Below the pieces are notes generated by a model. It had not been told where the DNA came from. It did no database searches and saw only the letters and a program-made list of their open reading frames with translations. Shown here piece after piece: positions 10,101-17,572 of a DNA stretch of 64,000 bases (its first letter is position 1; each line of letters begins with the position of its first letter). This stretch comes from an uncultured Lachnospiraceae bacterium. GTDB lineage: Bacteria; Bacillota; Clostridia; Lachnospirales; Lachnospiraceae. Both the position numbers and the translations under genes were made by a program. Where the stretch lies: contig CAJTVL010000015.1 in the NCBI GenBank assembly GCA_910579425.1, positions 4,883-68,882 on the forward strand, written 5' to 3'.

Positions 10101-10693
10101 AGCTCCGATAAAATATCGTTCACGCGGACCAGATTCTGCTTTTCGTCCTCTAACTTTTTCTGGGCGGCTACTTTGCGCTTTTTAAACTTAACGATACCCG
10201 CCGCCTCATCAAAGAGCTCTCTTCTCTCCTCCGGCTTTCCGCTTAAGATCTTATCAATCTGCCCCTGGCCTATGATAGAGTAGCCTTCCTTTCCGATTCC
10301 CGTATCGTAAAAGAGCTCATTTACATCCTTCAACCTGCATGGGGCGCCGTTTAAAAGATATTCGCTCTCACCGGAACGGTAGATCCTTCTGGCTACCGTC
10401 ACTTCCTCGAAATCAATGGCAAGCTGATGATCCGAATTATCCAGGGTAATTGCCACAAAGGCATATCCCAAGGGCTTGCGCATCTCCGTGCCGGAAAAGA
10501 TAACGTCCTGCATGGAGGCTCCCCGGAGCTGTTTGATTCTCTGTTCCCCCAGCACCCAGCGCACCGCGTCCGCCACATTGCTTTTTCCGCTTCCGTTTGG
10601 CCCCACGATCCCCGTAATCCCGTTATGAAACTGGAACACCAGTTTATTTGCGAAAGACTTAAAGCCTTGGATTTCAATACTCTTTAAATACAT
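7133..10693 (-). CDS. smc: Chromosome segregation ATPase SMC
   Basis: Condensin core subunit of 1186 residues. Walker A is GPNGSGKSNVADAVRWVLG (about 32-50). Two long coiled-coil arms flank a hinge (about 520-640, with GYGGSVK at its start and the GG-rich TPGGAISGGAF after it). The C-terminal head carries the signature QLSGGEKALTAIALLFA and Walker B/D-loop LLDEIEAALDENN. With ScpA and ScpB (not in this window) it organises and separates chromosomes. The start ATG at 10693 is 18 bases after rnc and the end overlaps ftsY by one base. Full length with no interruptions. Confidence 0.98.
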   Translation of the reverse strand: MYLKSIEIQGFKSFANKLVFQFHNGITGIVGPNGSGKSNVADAVRWVLGEQRIKQLRGASMQDVIFSGTEMRKPLGYAFVAITLDNSDHQLAIDFEEVTVARRIYRSGESEYLLNGAPCRLKDVNELFYDTGIGKEGYSIIGQGQIDKILSGKPEERRELFDEAAGIVKFKKRKVAAQKKLEDEKQNLVRVNDILSELEKQIGPLERQSEKARIYLKKREELKTLDVNVFLLENRRLQEQLADLSQKYEIASSDLEQTGSQYEKIKIEYEQIQAQIEQLDETIEAQRTSLTDTSVLRGKLEGEINVLKEQIKSAKSNEEHFTSRKETVTRQMEEKLLDKEGILTDKQAIDGQVAEIEKQRNEAREKLLQVQSRIEDLNSEIENGKNSIIQMLNSRATIKSKLGRYDTMTEQINIRKAELTSRLLRIKSDEAQQEAVIEQLQQEFERINEEIRALNDSQEQKEEKLVLVREELAGKDRKLRDTQVSYHQEKSKLEALTNLTERYEGYGGSVKKVMECKDREKGIIGVVADIIKVDKKYETAIETALGGSIQNIVTEDEETAKRMIAYLKQTKAGRATFLPLTSLAGSQGFKNQEALKEKGVIGIADELVQVNARYKNVAKNMLGRILVVDHVDNAVRIAKKYSYSIRMVTLEGELLTPGGAISGGAFKNSSNLLGRRREMGELEGKVKGYLIEIDSLLNEIESIKEGRNKLRLSLEEDKAQLQRKFIEQNTARLNVIKAQERRDEASEGSIELKAEEKEIEEQIREIKEGKQNILKELEDSELSEKRIEQEIRKFQVELDTRRKEESDQSAHVSEWDVEVEKMHQQQNFHQQNVDRIDGEISRLSQELEEISQNLEKSSRDTIEKQKNIASIEETIAASHTTLGDTERLLKENTEKKEALTLKQKNFFADREALSEKMTGLDKEVYRLNSQREKLQENLESQINYMWDEYEITLSDAADLKNEEMTDLPSMKKEIVSIKDQIKKLGDVNVNAIEDYKTLMERYEFLKTQHDDLVEAEKTLEGIIVELDAAMRKQFQEKFAEIVREFDKVFKELFGGGKGTLELMEDEDILEAGIRIVAQPPGKKLQNMMQLSGGEKALTAIALLFAIQNLKPSPFCLLDEIEAALDENNVSRFASYLHKLTKNTQFIVITHRRGTMEKADRLYGITMQEKGVSTLVSVNLIDKELDD

Positions 10694-10711
10694 TCTTCTT
10701 CCCTATACCTG

Positions 10712-11398
10712 TTACTTTTTTCTTGCAAGCAGCGCCTGATAAGCGGCCTGCTGCTGGGCGGATTTTTTATTTCTTCCCTGGCCCTTTCCCACCGTCTGTC
10801 CGTCGATCCTGGCCTCCACCATGAAAACCTTGTCATGGTCAGGCCCCGTCTCGCTTACCAGCTCGTAGGTAAGGCTTTGGCCATCTCTCTGCACCTCTTC
10901 CTGAAGAATGGTCTTACTGTCATAAAAAAGCTGCTTGCTCTCCAGATCGGAAAGAATATATTTTTTAACAAAAGCATCTGCCTCCGAGAGGCCTCCGTCA
11001 AGATAAAGCGCCCCAATCACCGCCTCCATCACATCCGATATGATGGAATCCCGCGTCCTGCCTCCCGTGATCTCCTCTCCCTTTCCCAGCAGCAGATAAT
11101 CTCCAAGAGATATATCCCTGGCACAGTAGGCAAGTGCAAGCTCACATACCATGGAAGAACGGAGCTTGGTCATCTCCCCCTCCGGCATATCCGGATAGGT
11201 CTCAAAAAAGAACTGGCTGGAGAGCAGCTCCAAAACCGCATCCCCCAAAAATTCCAGTCTCTCGTAATTCTTATATTTATTAATCTTTTGCTCATTAGAA
11301 AAAGAGCTATGGGTCAAAGCCTGCCAAATCAGCTCCTTCTTTTTAAACTCATAGCCTATCTTTTCCTCTAACTCTTTTATTTTTTCTTTTTTTAACAT
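10712..11398 (-). CDS. rnc: Ribonuclease III
   Basis: Double-stranded RNA endonuclease that processes rRNA precursors and structured mRNAs. The N-terminal catalytic domain has the family signature ERLEFLGDAVLELL (about 46-59), and the second acidic cluster DVMEAVIGALYLDGG is near 120. The C-terminal dsRNA-binding domain covers about 155-225, ending in the GQGRNKKSAQQQAAYQALL helix. 228 residues is the normal length. The start ATG at 11398 has AAAGGTG upstream. A hairpin terminator lies between acpP and this gene, so its expression may depend on readthrough or a local promoter. Confidence 0.97.
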   Translation of the reverse strand: MLKKEKIKELEEKIGYEFKKKELIWQALTHSSFSNEQKINKYKNYERLEFLGDAVLELLSSQFFFETYPDMPEGEMTKLRSSMVCELALAYCARDISLGDYLLLGKGEEITGGRTRDSIISDVMEAVIGALYLDGGLSEADAFVKKYILSDLESKQLFYDSKTILQEEVQRDGQSLTYELVSETGPDHDKVFMVEARIDGQTVGKGQGRNKKSAQQQAAYQALLARKK

Positions 11399-11424
11399 AA
11401 TACACCTTTAAATACCTGCCCGAC

Positions 11425-11448
11425 AAAAAAGCCCATATCGGGCTTTTT
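11425..11448 (-). terminator. Rho-independent terminator after acpP
   Basis: On the minus strand AAAAAGCCC pairs with GGGCTTTTT across a 5-base loop and runs into a T tract, immediately after (and touching) the acpP stop codon. It lies before rnc and probably reduces readthrough from plsX-acpP into rnc-smc-ftsY. Confidence 0.75.
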
Positions 11449-11677
11449 AATTTGCAGCGTTTTTGATAAGATTAACTGCTTCCTCTACAGTTGTGATTTT
11501 TTCTGCATCTTCAGCCGGGATTTCAATATCAAATTCTTCCTCTATTCCCATGATAATCTGGAACACATCCAGGGAGTCCGCTCCCAAGTCATCCACAAAG
11601 GTGGTTTCCATCGTGATCTCCTCCGGATCAACATTGAGTACGTCTGCAATCACTTTTTTGAGTTTTTCAAATTCCAT
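11447..11677 (-). CDS. acpP: Acyl carrier protein
   Basis: A 76-residue acidic four-helix protein that carries fatty-acyl chains on 4'-phosphopantetheine. The attachment serine lies in DDLGADSLDVFQ (residue about 37). Helix II/III sequences EEEFDIEIPAEDAEKI are typical. The start ATG at 11677 has AAAGGAAAA upstream, 16 bases after plsX. PlsX takes acyl-ACP as substrate, so the pair is functionally linked. A terminator follows immediately. Confidence 0.97.
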   Translation of the reverse strand: MEFEKLKKVIADVLNVDPEEITMETTFVDDLGADSLDVFQIIMGIEEEFDIEIPAEDAEKITTVEEAVNLIKNAAN

Positions 11678-11693
11678 TTTTAATTTTCCTTTC

Positions 11694-12707
11694 TCAGCTT
11701 TCTTCCATCGTTATTTTTTCTTTTATTTTTTGATTGATATTCTGTTCTGTGAATGTAATACACTGCAGAATAGAATTTTTAATCTCAACTGCCGTGGAGC
11801 TTCCGTGGGTCTTCACCACAAGCCCCTTAAGGCCCAGCATGGGGGCTCCCCCATATTGTTCCAGATCAAAAGCTTTTAATGTATTTTTGAGAGCAGGTTT
11901 TACCAAAAGCGCGCCGATCTTGCTGCGCAGAGAGGTCATCATCCCTTCTTTCACTTTCTTGATCAAGGTGCCCCCTACGCCCTCATACATCTTCAAAATC
12001 ACATTTCCGACAAAAGCCTCGCAGACTACCACGTCCGCCCTGCCCGCGGGAATATCTCTTGCCTCGATACTTCCGATAAAGTTAATATCAGGGCAGGTTT
12101 TGAGAAGAGGGTAGGTTTCCTTCACCAGGGCGTTTCCCTTCTCCTCCTCCGCGCCGATATTTACAATACCGACCCTGGGATTCCTGACTCCCATGACGCT
12201 CTCCATATAAACGGCGCCCATTTTCGCAAACTGTACCAGATGGGAAGGCCTTGCGTCCACATTGGCCCCGCAGTCAATCAAAAGCGCGCAGCCCTTTTCG
12301 GTGGGGATTAAAGGGGCAAGAGGCGGTCTTTCCACGCCCTTGATCCTTCCCACTATAATCTGCCCTCCCACAAGGGTAGCCCCTGTGCTCCCTGCCGAAA
12401 CATAAGCGTCACACTGCCCCTCCTTCACCATGGTAAGGGCCTTCACAATGGAAGAATCTTTCTTTTTGCGGATTGCCATTACCGGCGGTTCCGCTGTCTC
12501 TATAATTTCGGAAGCAGGAACCACTTCCACCTGCTTTTCATTGTATGTATACCCGGAAAGTTCACGGCGGATGACCTCCTCCTGCCCGGTTAAGAATACC
12601 TTCACATGGCTGTTCTCATTCACCGCTTCCACTGCGCCTTTCACAATTTCCTTCGGTGCATGATCCCCGCCCATGGCATCCACTGCCACATTTACAAACT
12701 CTGCCAT
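11694..12707 (-). CDS. plsX: Phosphate acyltransferase PlsX
   Basis: Converts acyl-ACP to acyl-phosphate, the first step of the PlsX/PlsY/PlsC route to phosphatidic acid. The N-terminus VAVDAMGGDHAPKEIVKGA is diagnostic. Further family motifs are STGATLVGG, PPLAPLIPT and LLIDCGANVDARP, and the C-terminal GAPMLGLKGLVVKTHGSS. I chose the ATG at 12707 (MAEFVNVAV) with GAGGAG 5 bases upstream; the ORF extends 12 codons further without an RBS. It forms an operon with acpP. Confidence 0.97.
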   Translation of the reverse strand: MAEFVNVAVDAMGGDHAPKEIVKGAVEAVNENSHVKVFLTGQEEVIRRELSGYTYNEKQVEVVPASEIIETAEPPVMAIRKKKDSSIVKALTMVKEGQCDAYVSAGSTGATLVGGQIIVGRIKGVERPPLAPLIPTEKGCALLIDCGANVDARPSHLVQFAKMGAVYMESVMGVRNPRVGIVNIGAEEEKGNALVKETYPLLKTCPDINFIGSIEARDIPAGRADVVVCEAFVGNVILKMYEGVGGTLIKKVKEGMMTSLRSKIGALLVKPALKNTLKAFDLEQYGGAPMLGLKGLVVKTHGSSTAVEIKNSILQCITFTEQNINQKIKEKITMEES

Positions 12708-12783
12708 TTCTCCTCGCATTCTGCCGCTCTCCGGGCGGCTCACTTTCTCTTACAAAAAACGCGTTTTCCACACGTACATTTTT

Positions 12784-12812
12784 ACTATACTAGACCACAT
12801 AACAAAAATCAA
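12784..12812 (-). promoter_or_regulatory. Predicted promoter for plsX-acpP
   Basis: Minus-strand -35 TTGATT (12812-12807) and -10 TATAGT (12789-12784) are separated by 17 bases, 77 bases upstream of the plsX start. It lies just after the rpmF terminator. Confidence 0.6.
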
Positions 12813-12847
12813 GAGTAAGTTGCGAAATCCTCTGCCACCTGAAAAGC

Positions 12848-12874
12848 AAAAAAGCAACCCTTCCGGATTGCTTT
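12848..12874 (-). terminator. Rho-independent terminator after rpmF
   Basis: On the minus strand AAAGCAA (12874-12868) pairs with TTGCTTT (12857-12851) around a 10-base loop and ends in a run of T (to 12848). It separates yceD-rpmF from the plsX promoter. Confidence 0.75.
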
Positions 12875-12899
12875 GTTTCTGGCGGGTACTTCCCATTGT

Positions 12900-13079
12900 T
12901 TAGTCAACGCTGATGATTTCTTTCTTGTTGTAAGAACCACATGCCTTACATACTCTGTGAGGCACCATCAATGTGCCGCATTTGCTGCACTTCACCAATG
13001 TGGGAGCGCTCATCTTCCAGTTTGCTCTTCTTTTGTCTCTTCTGGCTTTTGAAGATTTATTCTTAGGACAAATAGACAT
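12900..13079 (-). CDS. rpmF: 50S ribosomal protein L32
   Basis: A 59-residue basic protein beginning MSICPKNKSSKARRDKRRAN, with a zinc-ribbon of four cysteines in C-x2-C ... C-x2-C spacing (CSKCG and CKACG). This is the usual zinc-binding L32 of Firmicutes. The start ATG at 13079 has an AAGGAGG RBS. It directly follows yceD, the conserved partner of rpmF in bacteria, and precedes a terminator. Confidence 0.97.
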   Translation of the reverse strand: MSICPKNKSSKARRDKRRANWKMSAPTLVKCSKCGTLMVPHRVCKACGSYNKKEIISVD

Positions 13080-13081
13080 CG

Positions 13082-13603
13082 TTACACCTCCTTATTTGCA
13101 TTGAAAATATCTTTAATAGCCGCCATTCTGGGGTCCGGAACAAAGGTATCGCATCCGCAGTCCCCGTCATTTAAGTTGTGCCCGCACTTTTTGCAGATTC
13201 CCTTGCAATCCGGCCTGCACAACACCTTAACAGGCATATTAATCAGGATTTCATTCTTTACAAAAGCTTCCGCATCCAGTTCATACCCATGCACAAAGCT
13301 CTGCTCGTCCGCTTCCTCCGGCCCAAGCGCCTCCGGTGAAAAGAGCTCCTGTGAAAAGGAAATCTCCAAAGGCTCCTTCACTGTCCGCAGACAGCGGTCG
13401 CAGGGAATTTCCATCACCAGCCTCATGTGTCCCTCTAAGAGAACCTTTCCTCTGCCAATATTGGAAAACTCCATAGCAAGCGGAGACTTCTCGCAAATCC
13501 GATAGTCGCTTCCCATGTAGGAAAATTCGTCCAGCTCTGCCTGCAAACTTTCTCTTCTGTCTTTTCCCTCAGATGTAAACACATCCGTCAGATTAATCAT
13601 CAT
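13082..13603 (-). CDS. yceD: YceD family (DUF177) protein, large-subunit rRNA accumulation factor
   Basis: 173 residues from the first of two adjacent ATGs at 13603 (MMINLTDVFTSEGK), preceded by GGGGTGAT. The central CDRCLRTVKEPLEISFSQELF and the C-terminal cysteines in CRPDCKGICKKCGHNLNDGDCGC (two C-x2/x3-C pairs) are typical of DUF177. The family is linked to 23S rRNA accumulation in plants and bacteria, but its mechanism is not established. It is cotranscribed with rpmF (stop and RBS abut). The ORF extends another 32 codons upstream into the promoter, so the short start is preferred. Confidence 0.9.
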   Translation of the reverse strand: MMINLTDVFTSEGKDRRESLQAELDEFSYMGSDYRICEKSPLAMEFSNIGRGKVLLEGHMRLVMEIPCDRCLRTVKEPLEISFSQELFSPEALGPEEADEQSFVHGYELDAEAFVKNEILINMPVKVLCRPDCKGICKKCGHNLNDGDCGCDTFVPDPRMAAIKDIFNANKEV

Positions 13604-13698
13604 AAAGACATCACCCCGCTGCGGCAGATGGCTTATCGCAATAAGCGCCCGCTCTTTGATACATGACCTGAATCTATGCTTAACCGCACACTTAAACA

Positions 13699-13727
13699 AG
13701 TATAATCGCGCCTGTGCTTTTTGTCAA
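13699..13727 (-). promoter_or_regulatory. Predicted promoter for yceD-rpmF
   Basis: Near-consensus -35 TTGACA (13727-13722), 17-base spacer, -10 TATACT (13704-13699) on the minus strand, about 95 bases upstream of the chosen yceD start. This also argues against the longer yceD reading that begins at 13699. Confidence 0.75.
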
Positions 13728-13745
13728 GAGCTGTAGAAATTATTT

Positions 13746-14948
13746 TTATACCAGCGCCGCCGTCTCCCTCGCAATAGCCAGCTCTTCGTTGGTAGGGATC
13801 ACCAGTACCTTCGTGGCGCTCTCAGGAGTGGATATGACAATCTCCTCTCCCCTCTTTGCATTGGCATCCTCATCCAGGATAATTCCCAGATAGCCCAGAT
13901 AGGAAGAGATCATGGTCCTGATAAAAGGGCTGTTCTCCCCGATTCCCGCGGTAAAGCAGATGGCATCTGCCCCGTTCATGGCCGCGGTGTATGCGCCGAT
14001 GTATTTCGCCACACGGTAGGCAAAGGTCTGCATGGTGCGGATGGCAAATGCCTCTCCTGCACGGTATGCCTTCTCCAGATCTCTGAAATCCGAGGAAAAA
14101 CCGCCGGACATGCCGAAAACGCCGGACTCCTTGTTGAGTACGTTTAGAATTTCCTGCACGGTCTTATTTTCTTTGTTACACAAAAATTCAATGATGGCAG
14201 GGTCAATGTCGCCCGAACGGGTTCCCATGATCAGTCCCTCCAAAGGGGTAAGCCCCATGGAGGTGTCCACGCACTTACCGTTTTTCACTGCGGAAACGCT
14301 TGCGCCGTTGCCCAGATGGCACACGATAATCTTCAGAGCGCCGTAATCCTTTCCCAGCACGTCCGCAGCCCGGCGGGACACGTAAGAATGGCTGGTTCCG
14401 TGAAAGCCGTATCTGCGCACCTTGTAATCCTCATAATAGCGGTAGGGAAGGCCGTAAAGGAAAGCCTCCTGGGGCATGGTCTGATGGAATGCCGTGTCAA
14501 AAACCGCCACCATGGGCGTCTTGGGCATCAGCTCCTGGCAGGCCCTGATCCCGATGAGATTGGCGGGATTATGCAGGGGCGCCAGGTCGTTACACTCTTC
14601 AATGGCCTTTATCACCTCGTCTGTAATCAGAGTGGAGGCTGCAAAGTTCTCGCCCCCATGTACGATTCTGTGTCCTACTGCCCCGATCTCATCAAGGCTT
14701 TCTACCACGCCTTTGTCCTGATCTGCCAAAGCGTCCAGCACAAGGCGGATGGCCGATCTGTGATCCTCCATGGGAGTTTTCACCTCGTATTTCTCCCCTC
14801 CTGCCGGCGTGTAAGTCATCTGACTTCCTTCAATACCGATTCTCTCGCAGAGCCCTTTTGCGATCACTTCTTCGGATGAAGAGTTAATCAGCTGAAACTT
14901 AAGAGAAGAGCTGCCGCAGTTTATTACCAGAACATTGATGTCTTTCAT
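13746..14948 (-). CDS. ackA: Acetate kinase
   Basis: Interconverts acetyl phosphate plus ADP and acetate plus ATP, the energy-yielding last step of acetate fermentation. The motifs are complete: VLVINCGSSSLKF at the N-terminus, GHRIVHGGE, FDTAFHQTMP (catalytic Asp), GFHGTSHSYVSRRAA, HLGNGASVSAV, and the nucleotide-site GIGENS. The start is the ATG at 14948 (MKDINVLV) with GGAGG 11 bases upstream; the earlier TTG is unlikely. 400 residues is normal. It follows pta by 45 bases and the two form an operon. Confidence 0.98.
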   Translation of the reverse strand: MKDINVLVINCGSSSLKFQLINSSSEEVIAKGLCERIGIEGSQMTYTPAGGEKYEVKTPMEDHRSAIRLVLDALADQDKGVVESLDEIGAVGHRIVHGGENFAASTLITDEVIKAIEECNDLAPLHNPANLIGIRACQELMPKTPMVAVFDTAFHQTMPQEAFLYGLPYRYYEDYKVRRYGFHGTSHSYVSRRAADVLGKDYGALKIIVCHLGNGASVSAVKNGKCVDTSMGLTPLEGLIMGTRSGDIDPAIIEFLCNKENKTVQEILNVLNKESGVFGMSGGFSSDFRDLEKAYRAGEAFAIRTMQTFAYRVAKYIGAYTAAMNGADAICFTAGIGENSPFIRTMISSYLGYLGIILDEDANAKRGEEIVISTPESATKVLVIPTNEELAIARETAALV

Positions 14949-14993
14949 GTCGTCTGTAACCTCCAAATTGATTAAAATACCTGTTAATTAGTG

Positions 14994-15995
14994 TTACTGT
15001 AACTGCGCCTGCACTGCCGTCAGCGCAACCACGCCTACGATGTCCTGCCAGGAACAGCCTCTTGAAAGGTCGTTGACCGGCTTGGCGATTCCCTGAAGCA
15101 TAGGGCCGTAGGCTTCTGCCTTTGCCAGTCTCTGCACCAGCTTATAGCCGATATTTCCGCAGTCCAGATTAGGGAAAATCAGCACGTTTGCTTTACCTGC
15201 CACCTCGCTGCCGGGAGATTTGGACTTGGCAACCGAGGGCACCAGAGCGGCGTCTAACTGCAGCTCTCCGTCCAAGGTAAGGTGTGGATATTCCTCATGG
15301 GCAATCCTGGTAGCCTCCACCACCTTGTCCACCAGCTCATGTTTGGCGCTTCCCTTGGTGGAATGGGAAAGCATGGCGATCACAGGCTTTGTCCCTACAA
15401 GGCTCTTAAAGCTCTTGGCGGAGGTATCCGCTATGGCCGCCAGTTCTTCTGCCGTAGGATCCTGATTCAAGCCGCAGTCCGCAAAGAGGAAGGTTCCGTT
15501 ATCACCAAACTCGCAGTCCGGCACGCACATCAGGAAAAAGCCGGACACCAGCTTTACGCCGGGAGCCGTCTTTAAAATCTGCAGCGCCGGGCGAAGGGTA
15601 TCCGCCGTGGCATGGCAGGCCCCTGCCACCATACCGTCCGCATCGTTGGCCTTCACCATGATAACGCCGAAGGTGAGATAATCGCTGAGCAGGATCTCCC
15701 TTGCCTTCTCCGGCGTCATGCCCTTATTCTTTCTGGTTTCGTAGAGCAGTTCCACATAATGATCCAGCTTATCGCTGTTTTCAGGATTGATAATCTGAAC
15801 GCCGTCCAGCTCGATTTCAAGCCAGGTAGCGCCGTCCATGATCTTCTCCTCGTTCCCGATCATGATAATATCCGCTATCCTTTCCTGCACGATGTTGGCC
15901 GCTGCAATCAGAGTCCTCTTATCCGTAGTTTCCGGCAGAACAATCGTTTTTCTGTCCGCCCTTGCCTTGTCCTTAATCACGTCAATGTATGACAT
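14994..15995 (-). CDS. pta: Phosphate acetyltransferase
   Basis: Converts acetyl-CoA and phosphate to acetyl phosphate, feeding acetate kinase. The 333-residue short form (catalytic domain only) is typical of Firmicutes. Recognised segments are KTIVLPETTDKRTL near the N-terminus, GACHATADTLRPALQILKT near 135, and the C-terminal NDLSRGCSWQDIVG. The start ATG at 15995 (MSYIDVIKDK) has GGAGAAAGGGGT upstream. It has its own predicted promoter and is divergent from tmcAL. Confidence 0.97.
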   Translation of the reverse strand: MSYIDVIKDKARADRKTIVLPETTDKRTLIAAANIVQERIADIIMIGNEEKIMDGATWLEIELDGVQIINPENSDKLDHYVELLYETRKNKGMTPEKAREILLSDYLTFGVIMVKANDADGMVAGACHATADTLRPALQILKTAPGVKLVSGFFLMCVPDCEFGDNGTFLFADCGLNQDPTAEELAAIADTSAKSFKSLVGTKPVIAMLSHSTKGSAKHELVDKVVEATRIAHEEYPHLTLDGELQLDAALVPSVAKSKSPGSEVAGKANVLIFPNLDCGNIGYKLVQRLAKAEAYGPMLQGIAKPVNDLSRGCSWQDIVGVVALTAVQAQLQ

Positions 15996-16047
15996 ACCCC
16001 TTTCTCCTTTCATACCCCATAATGGCTTTCGTTATATTATTAAAAAA

Positions 16048-16076
16048 ATTATAGCTTATTTCGCTTTTTGCAACAA
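16048..16076 (-). promoter_or_regulatory. Predicted promoter for pta-ackA
   Basis: Minus-strand -35 TTGTTG (16076-16071), 17-base spacer, -10 TATAAT (16053-16048), about 53 bases before the pta start. Confidence 0.65.
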
Positions 16077-16123
16077 GTATATCCTTCCAAAATTTTGTAC
16101 AAATTGAAATACAAATTTGCCTG

Positions 16124-16152
16124 TTCAAAGGTTTTATGATACATTTTATAAT
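16124..16152 (+). promoter_or_regulatory. Predicted promoter for tmcAL
   Basis: -35 TTCAAA (16124-16129), 17-base spacer, -10 TATAAT (16147-16152), 32 bases before the tmcAL ATG. Divergent from and close to the pta promoter. Confidence 0.6.
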
Positions 16153-16183
16153 AAATTAACCCTGAAACATGAAAGGATATTTT

Positions 16184-17458
16184 ATGAAGACTGCAGCCGT
16201 CATCGCTGAATACAATCCCTTCCACAACGGCCACCGCTACCAGCTTGAACAGACAAGGCTCAAGACCGGTGCGGATTTTTTCCTGATTATTATGAGCGGT
16301 GATTTCGTCCAGCGGGGAGCGCCTGCCTTTGCCGATAAATACCTGCGTACCAGGCTGGCCCTTCTTGGCGGGGCCCATGCGGTCATCGAGCTTCCGTCCC
16401 TCTATGCCGCATCCAGCGCGGAATTCTTCGCCCAGGGGGCGGTAACTTTGTTGGAACAGCTCCATACCGCAGACCTTCTCTCCTTCGGAAGCGAGTGCGG
16501 GGAGCTTTCTCTTTTTACCTTTTGCGCCCGTCTCCTTATCCAAAAGCAGGAGGAGACGCAGTCTTTGATTCATACTTATTTAAAAGAGGGCTGCTCCTAC
16601 CCTGCCGCCCGTGCAAAGGCAGTCTCCCGGCTTCTTTCTCTGACCGGCACCGGCGACTTTTCTCCTGACCAAATCGCCGCCCTTTTTTCCTCCCCCAACA
16701 ATATCCTGGGAACGGAATACTGCAAGGCTCTTCTGGCCTGCGGGAGTTCGATCCGCCCCTTTACCGTAAAGCGGGAGGGAATGGGCTATCATGACACCCT
16801 GCCGGGCACTTCTCCATGCACTTATATTTCCGCTTCCGCCCTCCGGGAAATGCTTGCAAAAGGCTCCCCGGGTTCAGAATACATGGAGCATGGCGCCTGG
16901 AAAGAGTTAAGCGGCGAACTGGCTCTTTATCCCTTTGTCTGTGAGGAGGCCTTCTCCAAAATGCTTCACTATAAGCTCCTTGGTGAGCAGGAAAAGGGCT
17001 ATTGCGAATACCTGGACTGCACTCCATCCCTGTCCGACAAAATCCGCAAAAACCTTCCTCTGTTTGAAGGCTTTTGCGCCTTTTGCCATTTGCTCAAATC
17101 CAGAGAACTGACCTACACCCGGATCAGCCGTGTGCTGATGCATATTCTGCTGGATATAAAGACCCGAGAGGCCTTCCGAACCCCCTTTTGCGAAAGAACT
17201 CTACCCGTCCCCTATGCCAGACTTTTGGGCTTTCGAAAGAGCGCGGCGCCTCTGCTCTCGGCCCTGCGCAAAAACAGCTCCATCCCCATAATTTCCAAAC
17301 TGGCAGACGCCCGGGGGCTCCTGGATGACCATGCCTTTGAGCTTCTGAAACAGGACATTTACTGTGCGGATGTCTACGAAGCGGCCCGGCCCAGAGCCCC
17401 CGGCGCACCTTTGCACAATGAGTGGAAGCGTTCTCCCGTTGTAATAGACGATCAGTAG
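16184..17458 (+). CDS. tmcAL: tRNA(Met) cytidine acetate ligase (YlbM-like nucleotidyltransferase)
   Basis: The HIGH-superfamily nucleotidyltransferase motif AEYNPFHNGHRYQL sits at the N-terminus, with ISASALREML (the S-A-S-x-L-R type loop) near 225. In B. subtilis this family activates acetate with ATP and forms N4-acetylcytidine at the wobble position of elongator tRNA-Met. I chose the ATG at 16184 (MKTAAVIAEYN), with AAAGGA upstream, over the ATG five codons earlier. The 424-residue length fits the family. Its position next to ackA-pta, which generate acetate, agrees with the use of acetate as substrate. Confidence 0.9.
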   Translation: MKTAAVIAEYNPFHNGHRYQLEQTRLKTGADFFLIIMSGDFVQRGAPAFADKYLRTRLALLGGAHAVIELPSLYAASSAEFFAQGAVTLLEQLHTADLLSFGSECGELSLFTFCARLLIQKQEETQSLIHTYLKEGCSYPAARAKAVSRLLSLTGTGDFSPDQIAALFSSPNNILGTEYCKALLACGSSIRPFTVKREGMGYHDTLPGTSPCTYISASALREMLAKGSPGSEYMEHGAWKELSGELALYPFVCEEAFSKMLHYKLLGEQEKGYCEYLDCTPSLSDKIRKNLPLFEGFCAFCHLLKSRELTYTRISRVLMHILLDIKTREAFRTPFCERTLPVPYARLLGFRKSAAPLLSALRKNSSIPIISKLADARGLLDDHAFELLKQDIYCADVYEAARPRAPGAPLHNEWKRSPVVIDDQ

Positions 17459-17486
17459 ATGTAGCAACACAATTTCTGTCTTTTCC

Positions 17487-17515
17487 TTGTAATTCTGCCT
17501 ATGATATTGTATAAT
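17487..17515 (+). promoter_or_regulatory. Predicted promoter for uxaC
   Basis: -35 TTGTAA (17487-17492), 17-base spacer, -10 TATAAT (17510-17515), 58 bases before the uxaC start. Confidence 0.65.
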
Positions 17516-17572
17516 TTTAATTAATTTTTGGCAGAAAAAACTACGAAACGTAAAAACAAGGAGGATTTAGAA

